Assembly: GCF_028553745.1 (NCBI RefSeq) | Contig: NZ_CP067130.1 | Span: 496,001-560,000 of the forward strand | DNA length: 64,000 bases | Source of the DNA: Paracoccus seriniphilus | GTDB taxonomy: Bacteria; Pseudomonadota; Alphaproteobacteria; Rhodobacterales; Rhodobacteraceae | Direction of reading: 5' to 3' | In this document: positions 36,700 through 45,282 of the stretch, in pieces | Layout of the letters: every line of letters starts with the position of its first letter | Position numbering within the stretch: position 1 is the first letter of the stretch | Notes under the pieces: generated by a model | What the model was told of the DNA's origin: nothing | Seen by the model: the letters and a program-made list of their open reading frames with translations, nothing else | Databases searched by the model: none | Made by a program: the position numbers and the translations under genes

Positions 36700-37626
36700 A
36701 TGCCTCTTCGCTATACTTTACGGCAGCTGGAATATTTCGTCGCGGTGGGTGAGGCGGGCAGTATTGCCGGTGCTTCGCATCAGGTGAATGTGTCGTCGCC
36801 CTCGATTTCCTCCGGCGTTTCGCAGCTGGAGGAAGAGCTGGGCGTCAAGCTGTTCGTGCGCCATCACGCACAGGGGCTGACGCCGACCTTGGCCGGTCGC
36901 AAATTGCTGGATCACGCGCAGATGGTCTTGCGCCAGGCCGCCGCGCTGCGTGATCTGGCCGGCGATCTGTCGGGATCTGTGCGCGGACCCCTGTCGGTCG
37001 GCTGTCTCAGCACATTCGCGCAAGTGGTCCTTCCCGGCCTTCGCCGCAGCTTCATGGATCAGCACAGCGACGTCCGCATCAGCCAGGTCGAGGCCGATCA
37101 ATCCGAACTGTTCAGCCTGTTGCGGCAGGCAAAGATCGATCTTGCCCTGACCTATGATCTGGATTTGCCACGCGACCTGCAGTTCATCCCCATCCTGACC
37201 TTGCCGCCGGTGGTCGCCCTGGGCGAAACGCATCCCCTGGCCCATCTTTCCGCTGTGTCCATCCAGGAACTTGCGCCCCATCCCATGATCCTGCTGGATC
37301 TGCCCCATAGCGCGGACTATTTCCTGTCATTCTTCGTCAACGCCAATCTGAAGGCCAATATTGCCGAACGCACCCGCGACATGGCGGTGATGCGGGGGCT
37401 GGTCGCCAATGGGTTCGGCTATTCGATCGTCAATGTCCGCCCGCTGAACGATCTGGCACCGGACGGCAAGCCGCTGCGTTTCATTCCGCTGACCGGAGAC
37501 CAGCGCGCGATGAAAATGGGACTGTTGATGGGCGCAGGGACGGATCGGACACAACTGCACAAGGCCTTCATCACCCATACGCAGAACTGGATCGGCGAAC
37601 AGACCAACCGTCTGTTCGGCATCTGA
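36700..37626 (+). CDS. LysR-family regulator of the amine cluster
   Basis: A 308-residue LysR regulator. HTH at about residues 3-62 (Leu-Arg-Gln-Leu-Glu-Tyr-Phe-Val-Ala-Val-Gly, then Ser-Ser-Pro-Ser-Ile-Ser), effector domain from about 90. ATG 36700 has GGAG 5 bases upstream. It is the only plus-strand gene between the two minus-strand arms of the amine cluster and is therefore the likely regulator of both. Its stop lies inside a hairpin shared with the M20 gene. Confidence 0.9.
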   Translation: MPLRYTLRQLEYFVAVGEAGSIAGASHQVNVSSPSISSGVSQLEEELGVKLFVRHHAQGLTPTLAGRKLLDHAQMVLRQAAALRDLAGDLSGSVRGPLSVGCLSTFAQVVLPGLRRSFMDQHSDVRISQVEADQSELFSLLRQAKIDLALTYDLDLPRDLQFIPILTLPPVVALGETHPLAHLSAVSIQELAPHPMILLDLPHSADYFLSFFVNANLKANIAERTRDMAVMRGLVANGFGYSIVNVRPLNDLAPDGKPLRFIPLTGDQRAMKMGLLMGAGTDRTQLHKAFITHTQNWIGEQTNRLFGI

Positions 37627-37643
37627 CCGTCCCGCCGGTCAGA
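37622..37643. terminator. Bidirectional hairpin holding both stop codons
   Basis: TCTGACCG (37622-37629) pairs with CGGTCAGA (37636-37643) around a 6-base loop. The LysR stop TGA (37624-37626) is in the left arm and the M20 stop (37639-37641 on the minus strand) in the right arm. No T-tract either side, but the convergent position makes a shared terminator likely. Confidence 0.55.
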
Positions 37644-38796
37644 CAGGGGTCAACTGGGTCAGGATCCGGTCCATCATCCGGTCACATTCGCCCAGTTGCG
37701 CCACCGACAGATATTCGTCGGGCTTGTGCCCCTGCCCTTCCATATCGCCCGGTCCGCAGACCACCGTCGGAATGCCAAGCTGCGCGAAATAGCCGGCCTC
37801 GGTGCCATAGGCGACCTTGGTGATCTGCCGCGAGCCGCTCAGCGCCACCACGCGCGCGACTGCCGGGTGATCGGCAGCCATGGCAAGGCCCGGGTAGCTG
37901 TTGCTCACCTCGATTTCGATTCCGGCCTCGGGATGGCTGGCGGTGAAGGGCGCAATGATGCCATCGGCGCTTTGGCGCAGCCGGGCAAGAAAGGCGTCCG
38001 GGTCGTCCTGTGGCAAATGCCGCAACTCGAATTCCAGACTGGCATGATCCGGCACGATATTCAGCGCCACCCCGCCTTGCATCCGCCCGGCATGGACGGT
38101 GGAACAGGGCACATCATATGCCTCGTCCAAGACGCCGCCAGTGGCGAAAGCCTGTTGTTCCTGACGCAATGCAGCCAGGAAATCAGCGGCCAGATGCAAT
38201 GCATTGACATAGCGCGGGGCCATCGAGGAATGCCCGGCAACGCCCCGACATCTTGCCATATAGGCCGCCTTGCCCTTGTGACCTATGGCCGGTTGCATCG
38301 AGGTCGGCTCTCCGACGATGCACAAATCGGGCTGCCAGCCAAGCGCGGCGAATTCCGGCATCATCTGCCGGATGCCGCGACAGCCGACCTCCTCATCATA
38401 GGAGATCGCCAGCATCAGCGGCTGCGAGATATTTCCCGCGCGCCCCGCCGCCGACAACATCGCGGCCAGAAAGCCCTTCATATCGGTCGTGCCGCGCCCG
38501 AACAGCCGATCCCCTTCGCGCGTCAGACGGAACGGAGGGCGGGTCCATGTCTGCCCCTCGACCGGCACCACATCGCTGTGGGCGGACAACAGCACGCCCC
38601 CCGGGCCATCCGCACCAAGACGCGCGACCAGACCGGCCTTGCCGCCTTCGGTGTTCGGCATGCGCTGCGTGTGGAAGCCCGCGTCTTGCAGCAAGCCTTC
38701 CGCATAGCCAATCAGCCCCAGATTGCTGTCGGCGCTGACGGTCGGGAATCCGATCAGACGGTCGAGGATCTTCAACGTGGCGGCATGCGGCTCCAT
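37639..38796 (-). CDS. M20 deacylase (ArgE/acetylornithine-deacetylase-like)
   Basis: A 385-residue M20 metallopeptidase-family deacylase. Metal and catalytic motifs: Ser-Ala-His-Ser-Asp-Val-Val-Pro-Val, Gly-Arg-Gly-Thr-Thr-Asp-Met-Lys-Gly, Tyr-Asp-Glu-Glu-Val-Gly-Cys and a C-terminal Gly-Pro-Gly-Asp-Met-Glu-Gly-Gln-Gly-His. ATG 38796 is the start that gives the normal N-terminus. It probably cleaves an N-acyl amine or amino acid rather than N-acetylornithine itself, given the catabolic context (inference). It is the last gene of the second arm, 1 base from the stop of the flavoenzyme. Confidence 0.88.
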   Translation of the reverse strand: MEPHAATLKILDRLIGFPTVSADSNLGLIGYAEGLLQDAGFHTQRMPNTEGGKAGLVARLGADGPGGVLLSAHSDVVPVEGQTWTRPPFRLTREGDRLFGRGTTDMKGFLAAMLSAAGRAGNISQPLMLAISYDEEVGCRGIRQMMPEFAALGWQPDLCIVGEPTSMQPAIGHKGKAAYMARCRGVAGHSSMAPRYVNALHLAADFLAALRQEQQAFATGGVLDEAYDVPCSTVHAGRMQGGVALNIVPDHASLEFELRHLPQDDPDAFLARLRQSADGIIAPFTASHPEAGIEIEVSNSYPGLAMAADHPAVARVVALSGSRQITKVAYGTEAGYFAQLGIPTVVCGPGDMEGQGHKPDEYLSVAQLGECDRMMDRILTQLTPV

Positions 38797-38797
38797 C

Positions 38798-40867
38798 CTA
38801 TTCAGCCGCAAGTTCGGTGATCTCGCGACGGAAGGGCAGACCGTCGCCAATATCCGCGCCATCCAGCTCACGGGCAAAGCGGTGACCGGCATAGGTGGCC
38901 CAGGCAATCGGCCCCGGCGCCTCGGCATCGCCAAACAGCTTGACGCTGCGAATGCCGGCATCGGCCCAATCACCCTGCCGCGCGACCAGATCCTGATAAA
39001 GCTGATCATTGCCGCTGCGCGATGCCACCATCACCACCGCATCCGCGGCGTAATTGCGGGTCTTGCCAGTATAGACGCAATTGCTGACCACATGGTCGGC
39101 CTCGATCCGGGTCACGCCACGGTTCAGCACGATATCGACACCCATTTCGTCCAGACGCGCATGGATCGTGGCCTGTTCCAGCGTGTTGTTCGTCCAGTCC
39201 GACACGAAGGCAGATGGGGTGATGAGAGTCACTTTTGCGCCTTGCTGTATCAGCAATTCGGCCAGAACACCGCCCATGTAATAGTGATCGTCATCATAGA
39301 TCACCACATTGCCGCCAGGCACCCTGCCATCCATCAGATCATCGGGCGTGAAGACCTTAGCCCCGTCAGCCATCGGCATCGGCACGACATGCTGACGCGA
39401 CACGCCATCTCGGCGCCAGGTCGCGCCGGTGGCGATGGCGACATTCTGAAAGCCGAATTCCATGATGTCCTCGGCAGTCAGACGGCTGTCGAAATAGGTT
39501 TCGACATTGGCGCGCTGGCTGAGCTGATATTCGCGGTATTCCACAACCCTGCCCCACGCCGACAGCCCCGGCAGTTTACGTTCGCGCGCCACGCGTCCCC
39601 CCAGCGCCGTGCCGGCCTCGGCAATGGCTACATCATAGCCGCGCAACGCCAGCGCGCGAGCGGCCTCAAGCCCTGCGGGACCAGAGCCAACGATCAGCAC
39701 ATTCTCGCTGTCGCCCTTGGCGTTCATCTTTTCAGGATGCCAGCCCTTGCGCCATTCTTCCATGAAGGTCGGGTTCTGGGTGCAACGGCTGATCGACATG
39801 GTCATGTCGCCGGTAATGCAGATATTGCAGCCGATACATTCGCGGATATCCTCGATCCGCCCTTCTTCGATCTTCCTCGGCAGGAAGGGGTCTGCAATCG
39901 ACGGCCGCGCACAGCCGATAAAATCCAGCGTCCCCGATTTGATCATCCGCGCCATCGTATCGGCCGAGGTAAAACGCCCGACCCCGACAACGGGCTTGTC
40001 GGTCAGGTCACGGATTCCGCGCACCAACTGTTCCTGCGCGGCCTCTTCCTTGAAGCGCGAAGGCCCCGAGCAGTCCTCCCATGTGCCCTGCGCCAGATCC
40101 CAGAGATCGGGCAGATCGCGGTTCATCTCGATGAAATCGCGCAACTCGCTGTTGGAAAAGCCCAGCTCGCCGATCGTCTCGTCCAGACTGACGCGCAGCG
40201 TGATCCCCATGCTGTCTCCGACCGCATCGCGCATATCCGCAATGACCTCATTCACAAACCGCGAACGGTTCTCCAGCGAGCCGCCATATTCATCGCTGCG
40301 CTGATTGGTGGCGCGTGACAGAAAATGCTGGAAGATGCCGAAACCATGGGCACCATAGAGGCAGATCAGGTCAAACCCCGCCAGTTTCGACCGCTTGGCC
40401 GCATTCACGAACCAGCGGCGCAGATCGCGGATCTCGGTCTTGGAAAGACCACGGGCCTGCACCGGATCATTGGTAAAGGTGCGGATCGGCAGCGGCGAAG
40501 GTGCCAGAGGCACCTCTTTGCTGTAAAGATTGGGTCCGTTGATCCCCGAATAGGCCAGCTGGATCCCGGCCAACCCACCATGCGTCTTCATCTTTTCCGA
40601 CATCTGGCGCAATTGCGGGATATCCTTGTCCTCCCACAGGCGCAATTCGATGAAGGGGGTGATTTCCGACGTGTGATGCATCTCGCATTGTTCGGTGAAG
40701 ATCACGCCCCAGCCGCCCTCGGCCTTGATGCCACGCATTTCCGCGGCGGCAGAGGGATCGCGATACCCGCCACCATTGCAATGCGGCACCTGATAGAAAC
40801 GGTTCTTTGCCGTGACAGGACCGATCTGCATGGGCTGGAAAAGAATGTCGTAACGGGAATCGCGCAA
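38798..40867 (-). CDS. Trimethylamine-dehydrogenase-like Fe-S flavoenzyme
   Basis: A 689-residue old-yellow-enzyme-type oxidoreductase: FMN TIM barrel (1-330), four-Cys [4Fe-4S] motif Cys-Ile-Gly-Cys-Asn-Ile-Cys with the fourth Cys 12 residues later, and a C-terminal FAD/NAD-like domain from about 385 (Val-Gly-Ser-Gly-Pro-Ala-Gly-Leu-Glu-Ala). Relatives demethylate or deaminate trimethylamine, dimethylamine, histamine, dimethylglycine or N-methylproline. TTG 40867 is chosen: AAGGAG lies 6 bases upstream and the product opens like trimethylamine dehydrogenase (Arg-Asp-x3-Asp-Ile-Leu-Phe). Another TTG at 40930 overlaps the ALDH stop. It probably makes an imine or aldehyde from an amine; RidA and ALDH follow logically. 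Confidence 0.87.
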   Translation of the reverse strand: MRDSRYDILFQPMQIGPVTAKNRFYQVPHCNGGGYRDPSAAAEMRGIKAEGGWGVIFTEQCEMHHTSEITPFIELRLWEDKDIPQLRQMSEKMKTHGGLAGIQLAYSGINGPNLYSKEVPLAPSPLPIRTFTNDPVQARGLSKTEIRDLRRWFVNAAKRSKLAGFDLICLYGAHGFGIFQHFLSRATNQRSDEYGGSLENRSRFVNEVIADMRDAVGDSMGITLRVSLDETIGELGFSNSELRDFIEMNRDLPDLWDLAQGTWEDCSGPSRFKEEAAQEQLVRGIRDLTDKPVVGVGRFTSADTMARMIKSGTLDFIGCARPSIADPFLPRKIEEGRIEDIRECIGCNICITGDMTMSISRCTQNPTFMEEWRKGWHPEKMNAKGDSENVLIVGSGPAGLEAARALALRGYDVAIAEAGTALGGRVARERKLPGLSAWGRVVEYREYQLSQRANVETYFDSRLTAEDIMEFGFQNVAIATGATWRRDGVSRQHVVPMPMADGAKVFTPDDLMDGRVPGGNVVIYDDDHYYMGGVLAELLIQQGAKVTLITPSAFVSDWTNNTLEQATIHARLDEMGVDIVLNRGVTRIEADHVVSNCVYTGKTRNYAADAVVMVASRSGNDQLYQDLVARQGDWADAGIRSVKLFGDAEAPGPIAWATYAGHRFARELDGADIGDGLPFRREITELAAE

Positions 40868-40926
40868 GGTCGTCTCCTTCAAAAGCGTGGCTGCGCGCGC
40901 AGTCGGGCATTGCGCCCGTCGCGCGA

Positions 40927-42423
40927 TCAACTGCGATATTTGATCCAGGTGGTTTTCAGGGCGGTGTATTTGTCCAATGCATGCAACGACAGATCGCGTC
41001 CGAAACCGGATTGTTTCATGCCGCCAAACGGGGTCTGGGCCGACAGCGCATCGACCGTATTGACCGAAACCGTGCCGACGTTCAGCCGGTCCGCGACGCG
41101 ACAGGCGCGCGACAGATTATCCGTCCAGACCGAGGCCGCCAGCCCGTAGATCGAGTCATTGGCCATCGCCACCGCGTCATCCTCGCTGTCAAAGGGAATG
41201 ACGGACAGGACGGGACCAAAGATCTCGTCGCGTGCCAGGGGATCGTCATGGCTGACATCGGAAAAGATCGTCGGCTGCACGAAACAGCCCCGGCCATCAA
41301 CCTGAACGCGCTGGCCGCCCGTCACCAGATCGGCGCTTTTGCGTCCGGCCTCGACAAAGCGCATGATGCCCTGCGTCTGCCTTTCATCCACGATCGCGCC
41401 CATTTTCGAGGCCGGATCAAGCGGATCGCCCGGCTGCATCGCCTCGGCGCGGGCGATCAGTTTTTCCACAAGCGCATCCTTGATCGAACGTTCGACATAA
41501 AGCCGCGAATTGGCCGAGCAGACCTCGCCCTGATTGAAGAAAATGCCGAAAGCGGCCATATCGGCGGCCGCATCCAGATCCTCGCAATCGGCAAAGACCA
41601 GATTGGGGCTCTTGCCGCCGGTTTCGGGCCAGACCTGCTTCAGGTTCGACTGGCCGGAATATTGCATGAACAGCTTGCCGGTGGCGGTCGATCCGGTAAA
41701 GGCCAGGCAATCCACATCCATATGCAGACCCAGCGCCTTGCCCGCCGTCGCGCCAAAGCCGGGCACCACATTGAACACCCCGTCGGGCACGCCTGCCTCG
41801 GCTGCCAGTTCTGCCAGGCGCAGCGCCGACAACGGTGATTGCTCGGCGGGTTTCAGCACCACGGAATTGCCCGCCGCAAGCGCGGCAGCCGATTTCCAGG
41901 TCGCCATGTCCAGCGGGAAATTCCACGGCACCACCGCGCCGACGACGCCCAGTGGAACCCTGCGCACCAGCGCCAGATCACCTGGTCCGGTCGGGGCAAC
42001 CTCATCATAGATCTTGTCGATTGCCTCGGCATACCACTGGAAGAAATGCGCCGAACCGGGTGCATCGACAGTCGCTGCATCGGTAACCAGCTTGCCCATG
42101 TCCAGGCTGTCCAGAAGCGCCATTTCGTGCAGGTTGGCGCGGATAAGATCGGCCAGTTTCAGCAGCACGGCCTTGCGGTCCCCCGGTGCCATGCGCGACC
42201 AGCGCCCGTCCTCAAAGGCCCGACGTCCCGCAGCGACGGCCAGATCCACATCGGCGCTGTCGCATTCAGCCACACGGGCCAGAACCTCCCCCGTCGCGGG
42301 GTTGATGCTGTCAAAGGTCTTGCCCGACAGGGCATCGGTAAAGCGACCGTCGATGAAGGCCCCGGTGCGAAAATCCATCGCGGCGGCACGGGCCTTCCAA
42401 TCCTGATGAGTCAGATCCAGCAT
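40927..42423 (-). CDS. Aldehyde dehydrogenase (PuuC/BetB-like)
   Basis: A 498-residue NAD(P)-dependent aldehyde dehydrogenase. The catalytic Cys is in Asn-Gln-Gly-Glu-Val-Cys-Ser-Ala-Asn-Ser, the general-base Glu in Pro-Glu-Thr-Gly-Gly-Lys-Ser, and the oxyanion Asn in Pro-Trp-Asn-Phe-Pro. Closest in feel to gamma-glutamyl-aminobutyraldehyde and amino-aldehyde dehydrogenases. ATG 42423 gives the normal length; upstream in-frame extension is not coding. In the operon it would oxidise the aldehyde left after amine oxidation. Confidence 0.9.
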   Translation of the reverse strand: MLDLTHQDWKARAAAMDFRTGAFIDGRFTDALSGKTFDSINPATGEVLARVAECDSADVDLAVAAGRRAFEDGRWSRMAPGDRKAVLLKLADLIRANLHEMALLDSLDMGKLVTDAATVDAPGSAHFFQWYAEAIDKIYDEVAPTGPGDLALVRRVPLGVVGAVVPWNFPLDMATWKSAAALAAGNSVVLKPAEQSPLSALRLAELAAEAGVPDGVFNVVPGFGATAGKALGLHMDVDCLAFTGSTATGKLFMQYSGQSNLKQVWPETGGKSPNLVFADCEDLDAAADMAAFGIFFNQGEVCSANSRLYVERSIKDALVEKLIARAEAMQPGDPLDPASKMGAIVDERQTQGIMRFVEAGRKSADLVTGGQRVQVDGRGCFVQPTIFSDVSHDDPLARDEIFGPVLSVIPFDSEDDAVAMANDSIYGLAASVWTDNLSRACRVADRLNVGTVSVNTVDALSAQTPFGGMKQSGFGRDLSLHALDKYTALKTTWIKYRS

Positions 42424-42439
42424 GGCAGTCCTTCCTGTC

Positions 42440-43114
42440 TTACTCGTCGCCGGGCACGCCGTATGACGGTGCCTCGCGCGGATCGATGGCACGCTGAACA
42501 TAGGCGTCCAGCTGCGGTTTATAGATGTCCCATGCTGTCGCGACGGCCTCGATCGGGCAATCCTCGGTCCAGTCACAGCGCAGATCGGCCGCCGGCCAGC
42601 TGACCTTGTCGACAATCTTCATCCCGGCCGAATGCACCGGACCGGCCTCGCCTCCTGCCGCCAGACCCGCGCGCATGGCGGCGATCAGACGGTCACCGAT
42701 GTGACCGGTGGCATCCAGATAGGCGTCTACAATCGCCCGGGGCACATTCTGATTGGCCAGCATATTGCCGCCCGAGGCAACATTTTGCGCCTGTGCCTGC
42801 GTCCAGATCCCCAGGGAATTCGGGCCGGAATGGATGGCCGTCGCACCGTTCCGGTCCACGGCCAGAACCTGCCTGTATTCGATAAAGCGGCCCTGCCTGC
42901 GGATTTCGGCAATCGCATCCGCGGCCCCCGCACCCTGTTCCATCACATCCAGCGCCAGCGGACCCAGCGTCGGATCGGTAACATTTTGCGAGGCCACCGC
43001 CCCCACTCCGGCGCGCGCATAGGCACAGCGCGCCGCGACAGCCGGGGATGAGGATGAAATCGCAACTCCGAACATACCGGTGTCAGGACAGCGCGCCACA
43101 AGGGAAAACGTCAT
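42440..43114 (-). CDS. DUF1028 family protein
   Basis: A 224-residue DUF1028 protein with the typical opening Thr-Phe-Ser-Leu-Val-Ala-Arg-Cys-Pro-Asp-Thr-Gly and the block Ser-Gly-Pro-Asn-Ser-Leu-Gly near 116. The family has an Ntn-hydrolase-like fold but no established reaction. It often sits beside RidA and deacylases in amine and peptide catabolism clusters, as here (16 bp to ALDH, 4 bp to RidA). An amidase role is possible but unproven. Confidence 0.85.
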   Translation of the reverse strand: MTFSLVARCPDTGMFGVAISSSSPAVAARCAYARAGVGAVASQNVTDPTLGPLALDVMEQGAGAADAIAEIRRQGRFIEYRQVLAVDRNGATAIHSGPNSLGIWTQAQAQNVASGGNMLANQNVPRAIVDAYLDATGHIGDRLIAAMRAGLAAGGEAGPVHSAGMKIVDKVSWPAADLRCDWTEDCPIEAVATAWDIYKPQLDAYVQRAIDPREAPSYGVPGDE

Positions 43115-43118
43115 GCGA

Positions 43119-43535
43119 TCACTCCGGGATGACGGCGGTGCCGTCGATTTCGACCAGCCATTCCGGCCTTGCCAGTGCCTGCACGACCAGCCCGGTCGAG
43201 ACAGGATGCACGCCGGTCAGATATTCACCCATGGTCCGATAGATGGCCTCGCGGTGGCGGACATCGGTGATATAGACCACCACCTTGACCAGATGCTCCA
43301 TCTTGCCGCCGGCCTCTTCGATCAGTTGCCGGATATTCTGCATCACCTTGTGGGTCTGTTCGACAGGATCATGGCTGTCGATATTCCTTGCGTCGTCCAG
43401 CTCTTGCGGGCACTGGCCGCGCAGCCAGACGGTCTTGCCGCCCTGGGTGACCACGGCCTGACACAGATCATTGTCCAGATTCTGTTCGGGATAGGTGTCC
43501 TTGGTGTTGAACTTGCGAATGCGGGTATGCGCCAT
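43119..43535 (-). CDS. RidA/YjgF-family imine deaminase-like protein
   Basis: A 138-residue RidA-family protein. The core block Val-Lys-Val-Val-Val-Tyr-Ile-Thr-Asp-Val-Arg-His-Arg-Glu and the C-terminal Trp-Leu-Val-Glu-Ile-Asp-Gly-Thr-Ala fit, but the substrate Arg of true RidA is not obvious at the usual place (Leu-Ala-Arg-Pro-Glu-Trp-Leu-Val-Glu-Ile). It is probably a member of a paralogue subgroup. Members hydrolyse reactive imines or enamines, which suits an operon with an amine-oxidising flavoenzyme. Confidence 0.87.
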   Translation of the reverse strand: MAHTRIRKFNTKDTYPEQNLDNDLCQAVVTQGGKTVWLRGQCPQELDDARNIDSHDPVEQTHKVMQNIRQLIEEAGGKMEHLVKVVVYITDVRHREAIYRTMGEYLTGVHPVSTGLVVQALARPEWLVEIDGTAVIPE

Positions 43536-43552
43536 TTGTCCTGATCCTCGGG

Positions 43553-44830
43553 TTATTCTGCAGCGGCGGAAACGACGGCGGCCTGACCGTCATATTGCAA
43601 ATAGGAACGCTGGATCGCGATCTGGTCGGCGATATGTTTCGCATCATGCCAGACGCCCCATAGGAAGGAGGAGCCGCGCCGCGACTGCCAGGGCAGACCG
43701 AGGAAATAGACGTCCGGCTCGATCGACAGTCCACGATGATGGATCGGAGATCCCTTGGCATCGAAGGCATCCACCTTGAGCCAACTGAAATCCTGCCGAA
43801 AGCCTGTCGCCCAGATGATCGAGGCCACACCCTCTTTTGCCAGGTCGATATGGTCGATCGGATTGATCAAACAGTCGGGGTCGGGCAGGATCCGGCGCGC
43901 CTCGGGTTCTTCGGGCAGATCCAGTCCCATTCTCGCGACATAGGCATCTGCCTTGTCCAGCAGGTCATGATAATTCGCATCACCCGCTGCGACATTGGCT
44001 TGCAGATCATTGGCAAAGCCGAGAATGCCGTTGTCATAGCCCTTGGTCAGCCCGGTCAGGGTCACGCCCTCGCTGGCCAGGCGGCGGAAATCCATGGTGC
44101 GCCCGCCATAGGCGCCACTGACGGCAATGGTGACATGTTCGGTTCCCGGCGCGGGTGCGGCCATGTCCCACAGACCCAACACGCCCAGCCACCAGACGAA
44201 ATCGCGGCCCCGATAGCGCCGCGGCGGGCGATCATGCGGCCCGACCGACAGGAACACCTTGCGCCCTGCGCGGTTCAGCTCATCAGCAATCTGCGCGCCC
44301 GAAGAACCGGCACCGACCACCATCACAGCACCGTCAGGAAGCTGCCGGGGGTTCTTGTAGTGAAACGAGTGGATCTGCTCGACCCCTGCCGATGCCGGCA
44401 CGATGGGCGGGATCACCGGATGTTGAAAGGCACCCGTCGCGGCAACGATGCGGCGGGCCTCGATATCGCCCTGACTGGTGCGCACCAGAAACCCGCCCTG
44501 GCCCTGCAGACGCGAGGCCTCGATGACCTCGACCCCCTCGCGGATAGGGGCGTTGATCATGGCGGCATAGTCGACCAGATATTGCGCAAAGCGATCCTTG
44601 GATACGAATTCGTCCGGTGCGGCGCCCTCGAATTCCAGATTGGGAAAGCGATCATGCCAGGCAGGCCCGTTCGCGACGAGCGTATCCCAACGCGCGGTGC
44701 GCCATGCTTCAGCCGTTCGGTTCTTTTCCAGCACCAGATGCGGCACACCCGCAGCGCCAAGATGTTCGCTCATGGCGATGCCCGCCTGTCCGCCCCCGAC
44801 GACAAGAGTATCCGTCTTTTCTGCAGCCAT
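43553..44830 (-). CDS. FMO/BVMO-like flavin monooxygenase
   Basis: A 425-residue NAD(P)/FAD oxidoreductase with FAD motif Val-Gly-Gly-Gly-Gln-Ala-Gly-Ile (residues 11-18) and a second nucleotide motif Val-Gly-Ala-Gly-Ser-Ser-Gly-Ala-Gln-Ile for NADPH near residue 172. Resembles flavin-containing monooxygenases that hydroxylate amine nitrogen or insert oxygen beside a ketone. ATG 44830 is chosen so that the FAD motif is near the N-terminus. It is the first gene of the second catabolic arm; its upstream region (44831-45135) shows no clear operator. Confidence 0.85.
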   Translation of the reverse strand: MAAEKTDTLVVGGGQAGIAMSEHLGAAGVPHLVLEKNRTAEAWRTARWDTLVANGPAWHDRFPNLEFEGAAPDEFVSKDRFAQYLVDYAAMINAPIREGVEVIEASRLQGQGGFLVRTSQGDIEARRIVAATGAFQHPVIPPIVPASAGVEQIHSFHYKNPRQLPDGAVMVVGAGSSGAQIADELNRAGRKVFLSVGPHDRPPRRYRGRDFVWWLGVLGLWDMAAPAPGTEHVTIAVSGAYGGRTMDFRRLASEGVTLTGLTKGYDNGILGFANDLQANVAAGDANYHDLLDKADAYVARMGLDLPEEPEARRILPDPDCLINPIDHIDLAKEGVASIIWATGFRQDFSWLKVDAFDAKGSPIHHRGLSIEPDVYFLGLPWQSRRGSSFLWGVWHDAKHIADQIAIQRSYLQYDGQAAVVSAAAE

Positions 44831-45135
44831 CGCAGCGTCCTTTCTGATCCAGAGCAATTGTCACGGAACCTTCTTCATCCGGTTTAGATGAGGGAGGGGA
44901 TCACGAAAATTATGATTTGACGCAGCATTGCTTAGGCAGACCCTAGGGTCCCTCTTCGGCATCCGGTCGCTCTGGATCAAGAATTTGGCCACAGGATTTG
45001 ACCACGCCCACGGGATCTCCTGCCTTGGTCGATCCGATTGCTGTCTTGCGGCTCTGTTGAAAAACCCCTTGCGGCCATGCTTCGCTCCGAGGACAGCACA
45101 AGGGCTGCCTGGCCGATGGGATCGCGATCGCGGCC
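44831..45135. other. Intergenic region next to IS remnants
   Basis: The 305-bp stretch between the FMO start and the first transposase fragment has no gene I can support. It should contain the promoter of the second amine arm. GGCTCTGTTGAAAAACC near 45050 looks like an insertion-sequence end but I cannot pair it with another end. Confidence 0.35.
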
Positions 45136-45270
45136 CGGCAGCCGAAATGCGTCTTGTGGAGATCAATACGGTTGAGCAGCAGTCCCGCGCGGCCGTGTTC
45201 CGCGGCCGGGAGCGACTGACCCATCAGTGCACCGCCGACGTAAACTCGTTGCGGGCGCTGCCGCCATGGC
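45136..45270 (+). pseudogene. IS110-family transposase fragment
   Basis: The plus-strand translation contains Val-Glu-Ile-Asn-Thr-Val-Glu-Gln-Gln-Ser-Arg-Ala followed by Phe-Arg-Gly-Arg-Glu-Arg-Leu and Asn-Ser-Leu-Arg-Ala-Leu. This matches the segment of IS110/IS1111 transposases between the DEDD catalytic domain and the helix region (typically VKTxEQQ, RxREhLVRQRT, VNALR). Only about 45 residues survive, with no start, N-terminal acidic residues or C-terminal domain. It runs straight into the IS256 remnant. Confidence 0.65.
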
Positions 45271-45282
45271 CGGGCCAGCGCC

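Noticed and set aside
38723..40318. Plus-strand open frame opposite the TMADH-like gene
   Set aside because: Antisense shadow; the four-Cys Fe-S and FAD motifs are on the other strand.
45049..45066. Insertion-sequence terminal repeat near the transposase relics
   Set aside because: It looks like an IS end, but I found no partner repeat or target duplication, so the element boundaries cannot be set.
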